This document shows, one piece after another, positions 21,946 to 32,785 of a DNA stretch of 64,000 nucleotides. Under the pieces are notes generated by a model, which was not told where the DNA came from, did no database searches, and was given only the letters and a program-made list of their open reading frames with translations. Origin of the DNA: Melieria omissa (Eukaryota > Arthropoda > Insecta > Diptera > Ulidiidae); NCBI GenBank assembly GCA_963971225.1, contig OZ020270.1, positions 24,377,689 to 24,441,688 of the forward strand, in the 5' to 3' direction. The number at the start of each line of letters is the position of its first letter. Within the stretch, counting starts at the first letter, position 1. The position numbers were made by a program, and so were the translations under genes.

Positions 21946-22214
21946 CCATTTAGAGACAAATTAAGATCAGGGACATCCCAATGAAACCAAGTCTCAGATA
22001 CGCAGATTACATCCACAGCAGACTCTTCAAAAACATACCTAACATAGTCAAGTTTGTCATGGCCTAAACTACGTGCATTAAAGTGTACTACATTAAGGCC
22101 ATCATACTGTTTACTTAAAATGTCTATCACAATTTTGTGATTTTCAGCAACGTCAGAGTCAGGCTTATTAATCAGCCCCATAATTACGAACAAGACCAAA
22201 ACAGAAACAACCAA
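21946..22214 (-). pseudogene. LINE-B: endonuclease N-terminus (fragment 1)
   Basis: The minus strand encodes the start of an apurinic-type endonuclease: NVVHFNARSLGHDK and VDVICVSETWFHWD with the catalytic Glu in SETW, then LNLSLNGYN at the insertion point of element E. It continues in fragment 2. About 250 bp upstream (22215-22461) is AT-rich LINE leader or flank with no ORF1 recognised. Confidence 0.82.
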
Positions 22215-22464
22215 CTACAGCCAGCATCAATGAGTGTGTAAGCAGATGTATGTACGTAAACGATTGCAATGAGTACCAGGCAAAGCAGGAGAAAAACATA
22301 AAGGTATAAAAGAGAGAAAAGAGAAAGAAAGAACGAAATAGTACAAGAAAACAACTTAAACGTAAACATTTAGCAGCTAACATTTGTTTTAGACTTTAGG
22401 CGTTTAGATTTTCAGCAGTCTGCAGTAACTATACTTTCCAAGCTTTCCTTGTTCAGCACCTTTA

Positions 22465-23942
22465 TGGTCAAACTCCATAAAGCGCGTTTCAAGCGTATCG
22501 TCGTTTTTCGCGTTTCGAGAAAAAGTAGAATCAGTGTATTTGTATGAGGCAAACTCCATGACTTGACGTCGATACGCCCGAAACGCATCAAAAGTTAAAC
22601 TATTTTCAACTTTTTCTCTCGTTTCTCGCTTAACGACGTCAAACAGCTAACAGAGCTCCTAAAGATGTCATGCATTATGTGGTTAAATGGTAATGCCGAT
22701 AACAAACTTGTGTTATCGCAAAAGTCGAATGCATTTATCTTACACGAAAGCTATTAAATACATTTAAGAAACATTTGAAATTCAACATTTTAAGGGGGTG
22801 TTCTGTAGTAAAATTTTCAAAAAATCGATTTTTTTTTGCATTTTTCAACAGGTAATGTTGTTATCTATCGTATAAAAAAGGTCTTTGATGAATTCGGACC
22901 GGAAAGTCGTTTGTAAAGGAGGTTTCGTCACGCGCTCCGCCGAATTTCCACAGTACTTTCAGTGAACAAAAAACTTTAAACGCGTTTTTCCCGAAACCAT
23001 GTTTTTCGAACTGGTTCACACGATTACAAATGATTGAGTAGACGGATTTTGATAATTTTTTTTTTAAATGTTTCTAAAAGTTGTCGCTATCGTCCGACGT
23101 TTTCTTCGATTTTGTTATTAGTTAGTGTTAAATAAATTTTTTTCATTTGAAAAAATGGGAAAAAAAATTTTTTAATTTCAAGTCGCGCCATTTTGAGAAT
23201 TTTGATGAAAAACAAAAAAGCTCCCGTCGGACGATAATCGCACTCATATAGATTACAACAAAAAAATTTTCCGATTTCCATGTTTCAGACTGGAGCAATC
23301 GTGTGAACCGTCAACGCATGTTTTTTTGGAGGGCATCACTTTGCGGCGCTGCAGTGCAGCAACGAATCAATATTTTTTCAAACCTTATACTGAATTTTGT
23401 AGTTAAAAGTATAATAAAACATTGAAAAAAAACCGCATAAAAAAAAATTGAATAGTTACTTCACAGTATAATTTCAAAAAACACCTAAGAAAACGAGCTG
23501 TTACTACAGAACACCCCCTTAACATAAAATGTGGAGAAATCCTTAAACATTATCATAATTCCTTGACAGACGAAACTTAGTCTTCGCTGTATTGGAAATT
23601 CGATAGCTTATTCGTTGTCGATCGAATTTTGTTCGTTCCTGTGAGATAAATTGCTACAAATTGAATTCAACTGAATCTTTTTTTATTTTTTGCAATGTTC
23701 GATATGCATTTATTGGGTTTAAAATGAAATCAGTAACAGTAATTTCGTTCTTTTTCACAATTCACAACGAAATCAATCAGCAGTTTCACAACTAAAACTT
23801 AGCATCAGCTGACGTAAGAAGAAGAAGCTGACGCGTGAAACGCGTGTTATGGAGTATACCACTTTGCAACGCGAATAACGCGAGAAACGCCATAACGCGA
23901 CAAACCCTGAACGCCTGAAACGCGCTTTATGGAGTTTGACCA
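22465..23942. mobile_element. Harbinger-type MITE, copy 1, split by a TTAA element
   Basis: Inverted ends TGGTCAAACTCCATAAAGCG with TTA at 22462-22464 and 23943-23945. Without the nested element it is ~745 bp. It matches, in the opposite orientation, the uninterrupted copy at 45532-46311. The right side holds extra degenerate copies of the end (GCGTGAAACGCGTGTTATGG). No ORF. Confidence 0.85.
22794..23518. mobile_element. TTAA-flanked non-autonomous DNA element (Kolobok-like?)
   Basis: Inverted ends GGGGGTGTTCTGTAGTA flanked by TTAA at 22790-22793 and 23519-23522. The homologous MITE at 45.5-46.3 kb shows the empty site with a single TTAA-like sequence, which confirms the borders. TTAA targets occur in piggyBac and Kolobok families; the G-rich ends favour Kolobok, tentatively. 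No ORF supported. Confidence 0.8.
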
Positions 23943-23945
23943 TTA

Positions 23946-24357
23946 AAGCATAGAAGAGCACGCTGTTACTTGCGAGCAGCGTTGCCACAGCCAAAAGGAA
24001 AAAAATTACCAAATTTCTAAAAAAAATTACCAAAACTACCAATTTTTTATAAATATGCGTTTAATTATATATTTATAAAACAAAAAACAATCATATCTTG
24101 TAATTTAAAGCATTTCTCCATTTGTAAATTCTTTTGAAAACTTTGAGGTGCAAAATAAATGGAAATTGGGGGACTTATAGTAAAACTGATTGCAGTAAAT
24201 CAAAAAGGCACAGTTCCAACAACAGTTTACTTTTTACTTTTTACCATACATATTTAGATTCAACGTTTCTTCTCAAAATCTCTTTGGAGAGCATTATATT
24301 GTTGATTGTATCAACTTCTAGCTTATTTCTAAGTTTAGTCTTATTTAATTTTGGTAC
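23946..24357. other. AT-rich non-coding stretch
   Basis: Poly-A/T-rich DNA with AATTACCAAA repeats at about 24006-24040. No coding evidence. Confidence 0.5.
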
Positions 24358-24458
24358 GTGTCACGGCACAGTGGCGAAGTAGTAGCTATACTAACGGGCT
24401 TGAAAAAGGGCTTCTCAAAAAATCAATGTTTTTTATGCCTATGGAAAGGTCGACGCCG
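24358..24458 (+). pseudogene. Repetitive insect CFLCxW-family protein, part 1 (before Transib)
   Basis: Encodes VVAILTGLKKGFSKNQCFLC then LWKGR and runs into the Transib target. With the element and one CGCCG removed it continues directly into part 2. The Cys pair (CFLC) followed by LW resembles a zinc-like motif of a protein family present in many copies in insect genomes. Function and parent element are unknown to me. The upstream portion is not recognisable, so the gene is truncated. Confidence 0.7.
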
Positions 24459-25444
24459 CACAGTGGCTGATTCTGCCGGCGTAGGTTGCAAAAGTCATGT
24501 TGTCATGTTCGATTTGGGGGAAACTGTTATACTTGTCCGATAGATAAATGTTTGGACTTAAGAAATCCGAAAACCTTAACTAAATTGGACAAATAGTTTT
24601 GCTTGTAGAGCCCGTCAAAGTTGAGCAACTTTTAGAGTGTGAAATAATATCAGCAATTTGCACTTTTTCGGCAAAGCTGAAGTTTTAAAATACGGAAAGG
24701 AGCAAATTAATTGAAACTTTTTGCACCAGCATCGTAAAAGAAGGCATTTGTAGTAAATAATTAAATATAGAAAATAAAAGTTGGTTGTTGTTGTTGTCTT
24801 TTCATAGCCACTCACTTGAAGCACTGTTTTTATCACATTTTTTGAACTTTCGATAGAGTTTAAAAAAAAGGCCATAAGTGCCACGGTTCCGTCTTTGGGA
24901 AAATTGTTCACTAGTCTTCTGTGAGTACTGCCCTGAAGAGATCGGGTGCCCGATTTTGCCCGACTGGATTTTACAGCGATTTTTCTGTGGCCACCTCGCG
25001 CAATTTTGTGCTTTCGGGTGCGTGCGTTCGAACAAGTTCGTCAAGATTTTGATAGTTAATCAATTACACGCGATTATAATCGTTGCCAGGGCATGCAAAT
25101 TTGGATTTTGGCTTCATTTAAGATGTGATACAAGCTTGCAACTCCATATTGAGTTGACTTTTTTTTGGCGTATATTGCTGTAAGCTCGAAGTAAAGAGTA
25201 CTTTTGCTGGATGCGCAGTTCGCACGTACGAAAAACAAGTTGGCTTTCAGTTGAATTATTTTAGTTGAACCGCGCCAATGAAACAATTAGTTATTGAAAA
25301 CAAAAAGCAGACTTATATCTATGTGCACTGTCTAAAACCCACCCCTAAAAATCCCACAACGCGGGAAAACCTAACAACTGTTTAGGTACCTGCTAGTACT
25401 AGAAGCTTAGTACCTGCTATTCGAATGCATATGCAAATCCTACT

Positions 25445-25452
25445 TATAAATA
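25445..25452 (+). promoter_or_regulatory. Candidate TATA box of the Transib gene
   Basis: TATAAATA about 80 bp upstream of the transposase frame and well inside the element. Found by motif only. Confidence 0.35.
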
Positions 25453-25530
25453 AAGGAGTTTGGAGTAAGTGAAGTTAGTTTCGAATTTAATTTGAACTAG
25501 ACAAGACTTCAACTCCGCAACTGCAACTAA

Positions 25531-27493
25531 ACCGAAGAAGAAAAAGATGTTCTTAAAAAATTCGAAGCTGAAATATTTACTATTTCGAGGACAAGGGAGA
25601 AGTTCGTTCTGGCTGTCACTGAAGAAATTGGTTACGTCGAAGGAAGTTTGCCTGCAGCCAACATATCTACGACTAAAAAGAAGATATCCAGGACTTATCG
25701 CACTATCAAGTTGAAATGGATTGCGGCAAACCGTACCAAATTAAATTTTGTCCAGAATAATGAGGTATGGTTGGAAAAAACAACTTACTTCGATGCAGGA
25801 GATGCATGTAGCATAAGCGATGACCAACCATCGACATCAAAGGCGGCAATAGGAAGGCCGAAAAAGTCAATTCAGGACTGTGCGTCATTCACTAAAAAAA
25901 GGAAGCTTATGGAGGCAACGGGAAAAATAAAAAAGGCATGAGTGAAAGGCATTATAGTGAAAGCAGTTTCACTAGCAAACCCTAATCGAGTTAAAAGAAT
26001 AAAGGACACCCAATATGGTACCAACCAAATATAGTCCTAATGAAGCTTTAGCATTGTTTTTGGACTTAGAATTGTCCAAGGAAAAATATTTAATTTTGAG
26101 AAGTTCCTTGCAAAAACATAATGCAGATGTTCTACCAGCATATCACAACATTACGTCAGCAAAAAAAGAGGCCGTTCCTTATAACTGCGAAATTACCGAA
26201 GTGTCAGCTCAAGTCGAACTGCAAAGCCTCATGGACCATACTGCGAAACGAATTTTGAGCAGCAAAAGTGAACAGGAGCTTAATGCGCTTCCAAAGAATC
26301 TAACCTTACTAAGTAAGTGGGGTTGCGATGGATCCTCTGGTCAAAGTACATATAAGCAAGCGATAAAAACAGCTGATGGCGAAAATATTACGGATTCTAA
26401 TATGTTCATGGCATCCGTTGTTCCCCTAAGGTTAAAGAGCGAACTTGCAGAACATTGGGGGAATCCTAGCCCTTCATCAGTACATTTCTGCCGACCAATA
26501 CTATTTCAATATGCAAAGGAAACTTCAGATCTCATTAGATCGACAGTTAGTAGCATACGAGATCAAATTGCTGCAATTGGGCCGACTGAATATAAAATCA
26601 ACAACGACTTGACAATTGCGATTCAGCATACATTTTACTTGACGATGGTTGACGGAAAAGTTTTAAATGAAATAACAAACACGAAATCAACGCAGTCGTG
26701 TCCCATATGCAAGAGAGCGCAAAAAAATTTCCAATCACTAGATGAATCCATAACTGATGAACATAATTATGAATATGGACTGTCGCCATTACATGCTAGA
26801 ATCAAAACTATGGAGTTTATTTTGAAGCTAGCATATACACTCCCCCATAGTAATGAAACCACTCTAACAAAGGAGATAATAGCAGCTAGAAAGAAGAGGA
26901 TACAAGATGCTTTCTACAATGAGATGGGGTTAAGACTGGACCAGCCAAAACAAGGTTATGGTAGTAGTAATGATGGAAACACATCTAGGACATTTTTTGA
27001 CAAAGACGAAACAACAGCTAGGTTAACTGGAGTCGACCACGAAATAATTAAGAGACTTCAAGTTCTGCTTAATGTTTTATGCTGTAGAGAAAATGTAAAT
27101 GCTGACAAATTTGGAGAATATGCTTTAACGACTACCAACTTATTACAGCAAAAGTATCCTTGGAAAAAATTAACACCCACTGTGCATAAAATATTAGCTC
27201 ACGGCAAAAGTGTAATAGAGTACCAGCCATTGCCCATTGGAGAGCTGTCAGAAGAAGCCCAAGAGTCCAAAAATAAGGAATATAAAAAGTTTAGGTACAT
27301 GAATACCTGCAAGACTACGCGTCTGCGTCAAAATGAGGATTTATTTAATATGCTTTTAGCTTCATCAGACCCACTAATTTCATCTTTAAGATATGTTAAG
27401 CGAAGAAAAGAATTACAAAAATATTACTCTCCAGAGATGTTTAGTTTATTAGATACAAGCCCAAGTACTGACAATTATTTTGAAAACAATTAA
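25531..27493 (+). pseudogene. Transib transposase (RAG1-like core), frame-broken
   Basis: The N-terminal part (25531-25941, no Met found) has a basic region and GRPKKSIQDCASF. The frame changes at 25940-26015, passing through about three frames with stops. The main part, from Met at 26015 (492 aa), carries the catalytic triad: Asp in WGCDGSSGQ (residue ~105), Asp in MVDGKVLNE (~213) followed by a Cys pair CPICK, and Glu in GELSEEAQESKNKEY (~413). DPLISSLR follows near the C-terminus. These match the DDE pattern that Transib shares with RAG1. Catalytic residues look preserved; the N-terminal break makes this copy defective. Confidence 0.9.
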
Positions 27494-28021
27494 ATTTCAT
27501 ATTATTTAATAAGAGGAAAATATCATCATAACTCAGATAAAAGTATTTTTGTTAATAATATAATACTAGTGCTGATTTCACTACTAGAACTACTATTACT
27601 AAAACTATTACTATTAAAATAATTTACAATAAATAAACACAAGGTGAAAGGTAATTTCAAGGTAAGTTTACGTAAATTTCCCGAATTCTGGTTCTAATTT
27701 TGAAAGCGAAATTTATTAATTTGTATCTTTAAATTTGACTCTTTCAGCTTATTTCTTAAATTTCTTATTACTTTTCATCTTTTTTAATGCATTTTCATTA
27801 ATTTTGCAACTAAAACTTATCATTGTAGCTCGCATTATTCTTATTTACAGTAAGCCGAACTTTGACAAAGTATTACGTAGCACCCTGTAACTCGATCTAG
27901 TTCATTTTTGAAAATACAATAGCCTGATGAATTTCTAATCATTTTCCAAATTTTCCAATTATCTCTATTCGTTCAGGAGTTATTAATTTTGCAACCTGAA
28001 ATGACAAATTGAGCCACTGTG

Positions 28022-28736
28022 CGCCGTGAATTACACTATATCAACCACAAATGGGAGCCTCGCATAACTCATCAACTTGGCCGCGACAGCATCGATCATA
28101 TGCCTCTAGTCCCTTCATCAAAAATAATACTTCCACCGCTCCACATAAAGTTAGGCCTGATTCGACATTGTATTCGCTCTCTTGACGCAGATGGTCGAGC
28201 TATTAATTATTTGAAACTACTTTTTCCGAAACTAAGCGATGCAAAGATTTCCGCTGGTACGTTACCCGATTGTAAAACTTTGTTTATATTAATTTTTATA
28301 TGTTTTTCAGGGGTTTTAAACGGTCCACAGTTGACGAAATTATTGCAGCATCAGGAGTTTGCTGATCTTTTGAAACCGGTTGAACTTACTGCCTGGCAAA
28401 GCTTCAGCGATGTAATAAATAACTTCTTAGGAAACAAGAAGGCTGAGAATTATAAAGAACTTGCCCGCAAGATGATTGACGCCTATCGCGAAATGGGGGT
28501 AACATGATACATTTTTTACGATACATTTTTTAGAGAGCCATTTGGACTTTTCCCCCGAAAACTTAGGTGACGTTAGTGATGAACACAGAGAACGCTTCCA
28601 CCAAGACATTGCGCTAATTGAAAATCGCTTTCGGGGAAAAGATATGTGCCACATGCTTTCCGAGTATTGTTGGTCGCAGTGCCGTGACACGTACCAAAAA
28701 CATAAACGGCAAAGAAAACGCATACATTTTTCTTAA
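28022..28736 (+). pseudogene. Repetitive insect CFLCxW-family protein, part 2 (after Transib)
   Basis: Continues part 1: RRELHYINHKWEPR, LPPLHIKLGLIRH, then a 54-bp GT-AG intron (28257-28310) rejoining as GVLNGPQLTKLLQ. FLGNKKAENYKEL follows, then a stop near 28505. After a short TACGATACATTTTTT duplication come SHLDFSPENLGDVSDEHRER, FHQDIALIENRFRGKD, CHMLSEYCW and a basic end. AATAAA lies at about 28751. The LPPLHIKLGL and ENLGDVSDEHGERFHQD motifs are widespread in insect genomes as an uncharacterised repetitive gene, probably carried by a mobile element. Confidence 0.75.
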
Positions 28737-29489
28737 ACAATTTGTTTCAAAATAAATCATTCATAAAATGCATTTAAAATGATTTTTGTTAACTTCTAAA
28801 TTAAGTTATGAGCCCTAGTATTCACTGTAAGTACGTATCTTACGTATTCATCTTGTTACTCTTGGGTGAGTTTTATTCAAGACAACTCAATTTTTTAATT
28901 TTCAATGTCTTGTGAAAACAAATACTTAGGTTCAAACGCAATTTTGAAGTTGCAGAATTAGTGTATTTAACCTCCAGTATTAGCAGCATAACGATTTATA
29001 CATGAGTTAATTAAATATTTTATTTTTGTCGTACGGTGCAATATATCTTTGTTTTATAATGAGAAATATAAAATTTTTTATATCCTTAACTATTAAAGTT
29101 AGAAGAACGAAATTCGAGGATGTGGTAGTGTACATATTAGTCCTTAAGATATATTTTTTTCCCAAAAAAATATTGAAAACTTTCAAGGATATTTAAGGAT
29201 AAAGTTTTAAAAGGACATTTTCAATACCTCTTCGTCCTTTTACATCAAAAAAAGATTTTTAAGATTCTAAGGATTTTTCTCTTTCATTTGATACCCATAT
29301 TGCTATTCTACAATGCGCTCAATATTTAAAATAATTTTTGAAAATAAACATGTCCTTCAAATTTCAAAGTCCTTTTAAAAAAAATCCTGACGTCAGAGAG
29401 AAAAACTAAAAACGCAGTTTTACTACTTTTGGCCCCTAGTTTTGCGAGTATACCGATTTTTTCGTGTGTAAAATTTGTTGTCGCACGGT
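28737..29489. other. AT-rich non-coding stretch
   Basis: No ORF or repeat family recognised. Confidence 0.5.
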
Positions 29490-29875
29490 GTAATTAGTCT
29501 TAGTGTAATTTTTGTACTGATTTTTGTAATGTGATGAAATGATATCTCAGTGCAAAGCACAATTTTTTTTTATGTTGTTATGTTTCCATGTTTTAAATCG
29601 TATCTCAGTACAAAGCACAACTTTGTTTTGTTGTTTTCATGTTGCAAATGAATTAAAAGAAGAATTAATAAATGTTATGGTTTTTACTTTTGCGACTTTT
29701 ATTCACAAAAAATTAAAAAACCTTAAATATTACAAAATACTTGGAAAATAAGTGTAGGGAGTTTCGTAGGGAAAATTGCTGGACAGCGTAGGGAAAAGTA
29801 GGGATTTTTTTCAAGTCGCGTAGGGATTTTTCAAAAAAAAAGTTAACATCACTGCTTCAGTGTCGTTTCAAACTT
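29490..29875 (+). repeat. Dispersed AT-rich repeat, copy 3
   Basis: Matches 703-1080 with small indels, from GTGTAATTAGTCTTAGTGTA to TCACTGCTTCAGTGTCGTTTC. The following ~250 bp weakly parallel the sequence after copy 2. No gene. Confidence 0.82.
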
Positions 29876-30131
29876 CATCCTAACTAATATTACGCTCGTT
29901 TGTTGAGCGGTTGCTTGCATTTTTGCACACTGAGTAATTTTTTTTTGTTTTTTCTTTACAAAATGTATGAAATCGAAACACCACAAACTCTTATCACACA
30001 AACATTTTAAATCTTGCTACATATAAAATGTTGCGAAGATAATTTTTTCAAATCAATGCATTGAAACTAATTAATTGAGACCCAAATTTTGTTCAGTGTT
30101 TTCTACGCATACATTGCCAAAATGCTTGGTT

Positions 30132-31174
30132 CCCAGTAAACATTGAAGCAAGCCTTTGATATATTTTTGAAATTCAATTTGATAACAAGCACTTGATAAC
30201 AAGTTGATATCAAGTTTGAATTCTCAAAGGTTTGCAAAAGGCTTGCCTTCGGCTTGCTATCAACTTGCAATCAAGTTGAAAAATTTTGAATTTTGAGAGG
30301 ATCGAAGAAGGCTGTGAATTTTCAGTGAATTGAATTCAATTGTTCATTCGTGTCGTCGCAAACAGTCGGTAAGGATCGTCGTAATTTATAAGATAACTTT
30401 ATAACTTTTTAAAAGAAATAAAAAAATAAAAAATAATAAGAAAGAAATGAGTGCATACAAAAAAGTGAAAAATGAGTGCGGCCAAGTGATTAAGTGTTTG
30501 ATGGCACCAGCGCCACCCAATGAGATTAACAACGGTCCGGTGGAGTCCGGCGCCGCCTCTCAGCTAAAAACGGAAGACATTGCATCACCGATTTACTCAT
30601 CCTTCAGCGAGGAAGACGATGAGGTGGATGAGGAGCTGGAAGATGTTGCGGGAAGCAAAAACACATCATCCATAAGGGCGTCATTGGCAGAATGGGCTAC
30701 AAAGCACAAAGCTGCATACCAAACGAAATTAAAAAAAATGTAAACAATAATTTAAGTTTATTAACAACTATGTTAGAACTACATCAATGTTTTAAGAATA
30801 TATGCAAATGAATTGCAAAATAAAAATAACAGACTCATTACAAAGTGTAGAAATTTCAATACGTACAAAACTGATTGGGACTAGTGGAATTGGAACTGTT
30901 GACAAAAGCTTACAAATACACTTGAAATCAATATTGATATCAAGCCCTGTAGCTTTGAAAAGAGGTTTGCTCTCAACTTGCCATACGCTTGCCATGAATT
31001 TGAAAACAATAGCAGTTTCAAATTGCTAAATTTCTTCCCTTTTTATTGAAAAAGCTATTGTTTTCAAGTTGATATCAAGCCAAAAGCAAGTGTTGATTTC
31101 AAAGGTAAGTGTTGAGAAACATGCTTGATATCAAGTTGCTAGCAATTTCATAACAAGCCCAAATGCTTACTGGG
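30132..31174. mobile_element. Unclassified DNA element K, 2-bp duplication TT
   Basis: Left end CCCAGTAAACATT; right end is the complement of CCCAGTAAGCATT. TT lies at 30130-30131 and 31175-31176. The related sequence at 3720-3745 reads straight across (GCGTGGTTGTGTTAG), so the empty site shows a single TT. Subterminal DNA on both sides is full of degenerate TTGATATCAAG and CAAGCC motifs. It encodes the small acidic/basic protein at 30447. A 2-bp duplication suits few known families (for example ISL2EU-type); not assigned. Confidence 0.75.
30447..30743 (+). CDS. Small protein of element K (98 aa)
   Basis: Intact ORF with ATG at 30447 and TAA at 30741-30743, followed by AT-rich DNA. Three parts are visible: a basic N-terminus, a strongly acidic middle (SEEDDEVDEELED), and a C-terminal helix-like part (SIRASLAEWATKHKA). 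SLxEWA-type segments occur near the N-terminus of several insect transposon-derived proteins, so this may be the first exon left after deletion of a larger transposase. No catalytic motif. Confidence 0.45.
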   Translation: MSAYKKVKNECGQVIKCLMAPAPPNEINNGPVESGAASQLKTEDIASPIYSSFSEEDDEVDEELEDVAGSKNTSSIRASLAEWATKHKAAYQTKLKKM

Positions 31175-31195
31175 TTGTGTTAGTGCCCATCACTG

Positions 31196-32100
31196 CCCTG
31201 TGGGAAATCGGACTGGTCCAAGTCTAGTTTTTCAACTAGTCGCTTGACAGTCACATATGACCTCAGAATCGACTCGTTTCCTTGGAGCAAACTCACCCTT
31301 TTAACATGGCGGTGTCCTAGGCGAGGGTCAATTGTCCCCGTCTGCATCCATTTGCAACTAGTCCAAGGTTAGTCCGAAGCAACCAGTTGTCAAACCAGTT
31401 GAAAGCGACTAGTTTGCGAACTAGTTTATTCGGGGCTAGTTCTCTAACCAGTTGAATTTTATGTGGAAAATAAAGCAATACATTTTTAAAATAATTATTT
31501 TATTTTATAAATATTTCAAAATAATAACAAAAAATCATGGATAATAAAAAAATTGTTGGTGCATTCAAAAATGAACCTCGACTCGTTGACACACTTCGAA
31601 ACTGTCTGACGCAGTTCAACATCCTGACTTCGCCTGCAATTAATAAAAAAATAAATTAATTAATAAATAATTACATAAACATAATTACATAAATTTATTA
31701 ATACATGCCATTCGACTGCTGCTGCAATTCGTTGCTTCACGCAACCACGCAAAATTCTATTTGAAATCATTCAAGACAAAACGTGCAAATCGAGCGAACT
31801 TGGAGTCATAGAAACAGAAAGAAAGAAACATTTCTACGTTGTTGTTGTAACAAAAGCAAGATTAGCCGTAACAGAATAATGTTGATTATTTCACCTCTGT
31901 TCCGTCTTTCGTTTCGTTTCGTATTTTCATGTTTCTTCTCGCCTATGAACGCGCACGCAGAACGTGAACGATTAGACGCGAACTCACCCACTTCTGCATC
32001 CGCTGACAGTCACTTGGACAACTAGTTGCCCAATTGACTACAAAAAACCAGTTGAAAGACCAATGAATTTTGAGAACTGGTTGTCTCAGGTCCGACAGGG
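31196..32100. mobile_element. Unclassified DNA element L, 2-bp duplication TG
   Basis: Left end CCCTGTGGGA, right end complement of CCCTGTCGGA. TG lies at 31194-31195 and 32101-32102. Both subterminal regions repeat CAACTAGTC/GACTAGTT and CAACCAGTTG motifs. No convincing protein. It sits 22 bp from element K, has the same duplication length and a similar CCCWGT start, so the two may belong to one superfamily. Confidence 0.65.
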
Positions 32101-32102
32101 TG

Positions 32103-32409
32103 CATTAGAGCCAAGGTATATTAACAAGGTATGCCAGGCTCAGAGAGCCATCAAAATAAGTGGGCCAAATCAGAGTTGCTTTTTGTTAGGAACGAATTGT
32201 TGGTTGCATCTTTTAGTAATTGTTCCTCAAACTCTAAAAATTGCGTTTGTGTGAGAAAAATGTTATAATTAAAAGAAATTTTTGTTTTTAGCAACATACA
32301 GTTTTAATAGAATGCCACAAAGATAATTGTATTTATTGTTTATTAATTAAATCCAATCAGTTTACAGACTAAGAGAAATAAGAGATGTAAATTCAAACAA
32401 ATTCGAAAA
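32103..32409. other. Non-coding stretch with a short repeat shared with 46.9 kb
   Basis: AAGGTATATTAACAAGGT plus a GCCAGGCT block at about 32115-32143 recurs inverted at about 46924-46952. Otherwise AT-rich with no gene. Confidence 0.5.
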
Positions 32410-32514
32410 ATATACTTAAAGGTACTTATAATTATATAACATGGTGCAAAATACGTTTAACGGTAACGCGAGATCAATATCAAAAGAATTTGAGAGGCTA
32501 TTAAATTCAGTTTA
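32410..32514 (-). pseudogene. LINE-D C-terminal end (after SINE 4)
   Basis: The minus strand encodes EFNSLSNSFDIDLALPLNVF and a stop at about 32410. This resembles the C-terminal tail of Jockey-like LINE ORF2 and continues the fragment at 36089-36720 across the SINE. A short duplication of GAATTTAATAGCC at the join breaks the frame. Confidence 0.55.
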
Positions 32515-32785
32515 ATAAATAAATAACAATAATAATTGACTGGCACGACAGCCCGCTTACGCGAGACTAAGGCCTAGCTTCCCGCAATCACCCGTGTTGT
32601 GCGTGTGAATTTTGTACGCGGGTGGAAGGGACCTACAGTTTTATGCCGGTTCCGAACGGCAGGTTGGGAGCTTTTTCATAGGCAATTTTTACTCTCAGAG
32701 GTTTGCCATTTCCAGCTGAGAGGACAGCCACCGAAAGAGAAAACGAGTTTCCCGTTATTTTTTTTTTAGGTGTTATTACAGGCAG

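Larger units (their letters stand above)
24459..28021 (+). mobile_element. Transib DNA transposon with RSS-like ends
   Basis: 3563 bp, flanked by a perfect 5-bp duplication CGCCG at 24454-24458 and 28022-28026. Both ends begin CACAGTGGCT. Aligned from each end, positions 1-10 and 25-35 (AGGTTGCAAAA) are identical. CACAGTG is the Transib-type terminus and equals the consensus heptamer of V(D)J recombination signals. It encodes a RAG1-like transposase, damaged by frame changes. Confidence 0.93.

Noticed and set aside
24362..24372. Transib left end at the first CACAGTGG
   Set aside because: No matching 5-bp duplication there and it lies inside the interrupted coding sequence; the copy at 24459 has CGCCG on both sides.
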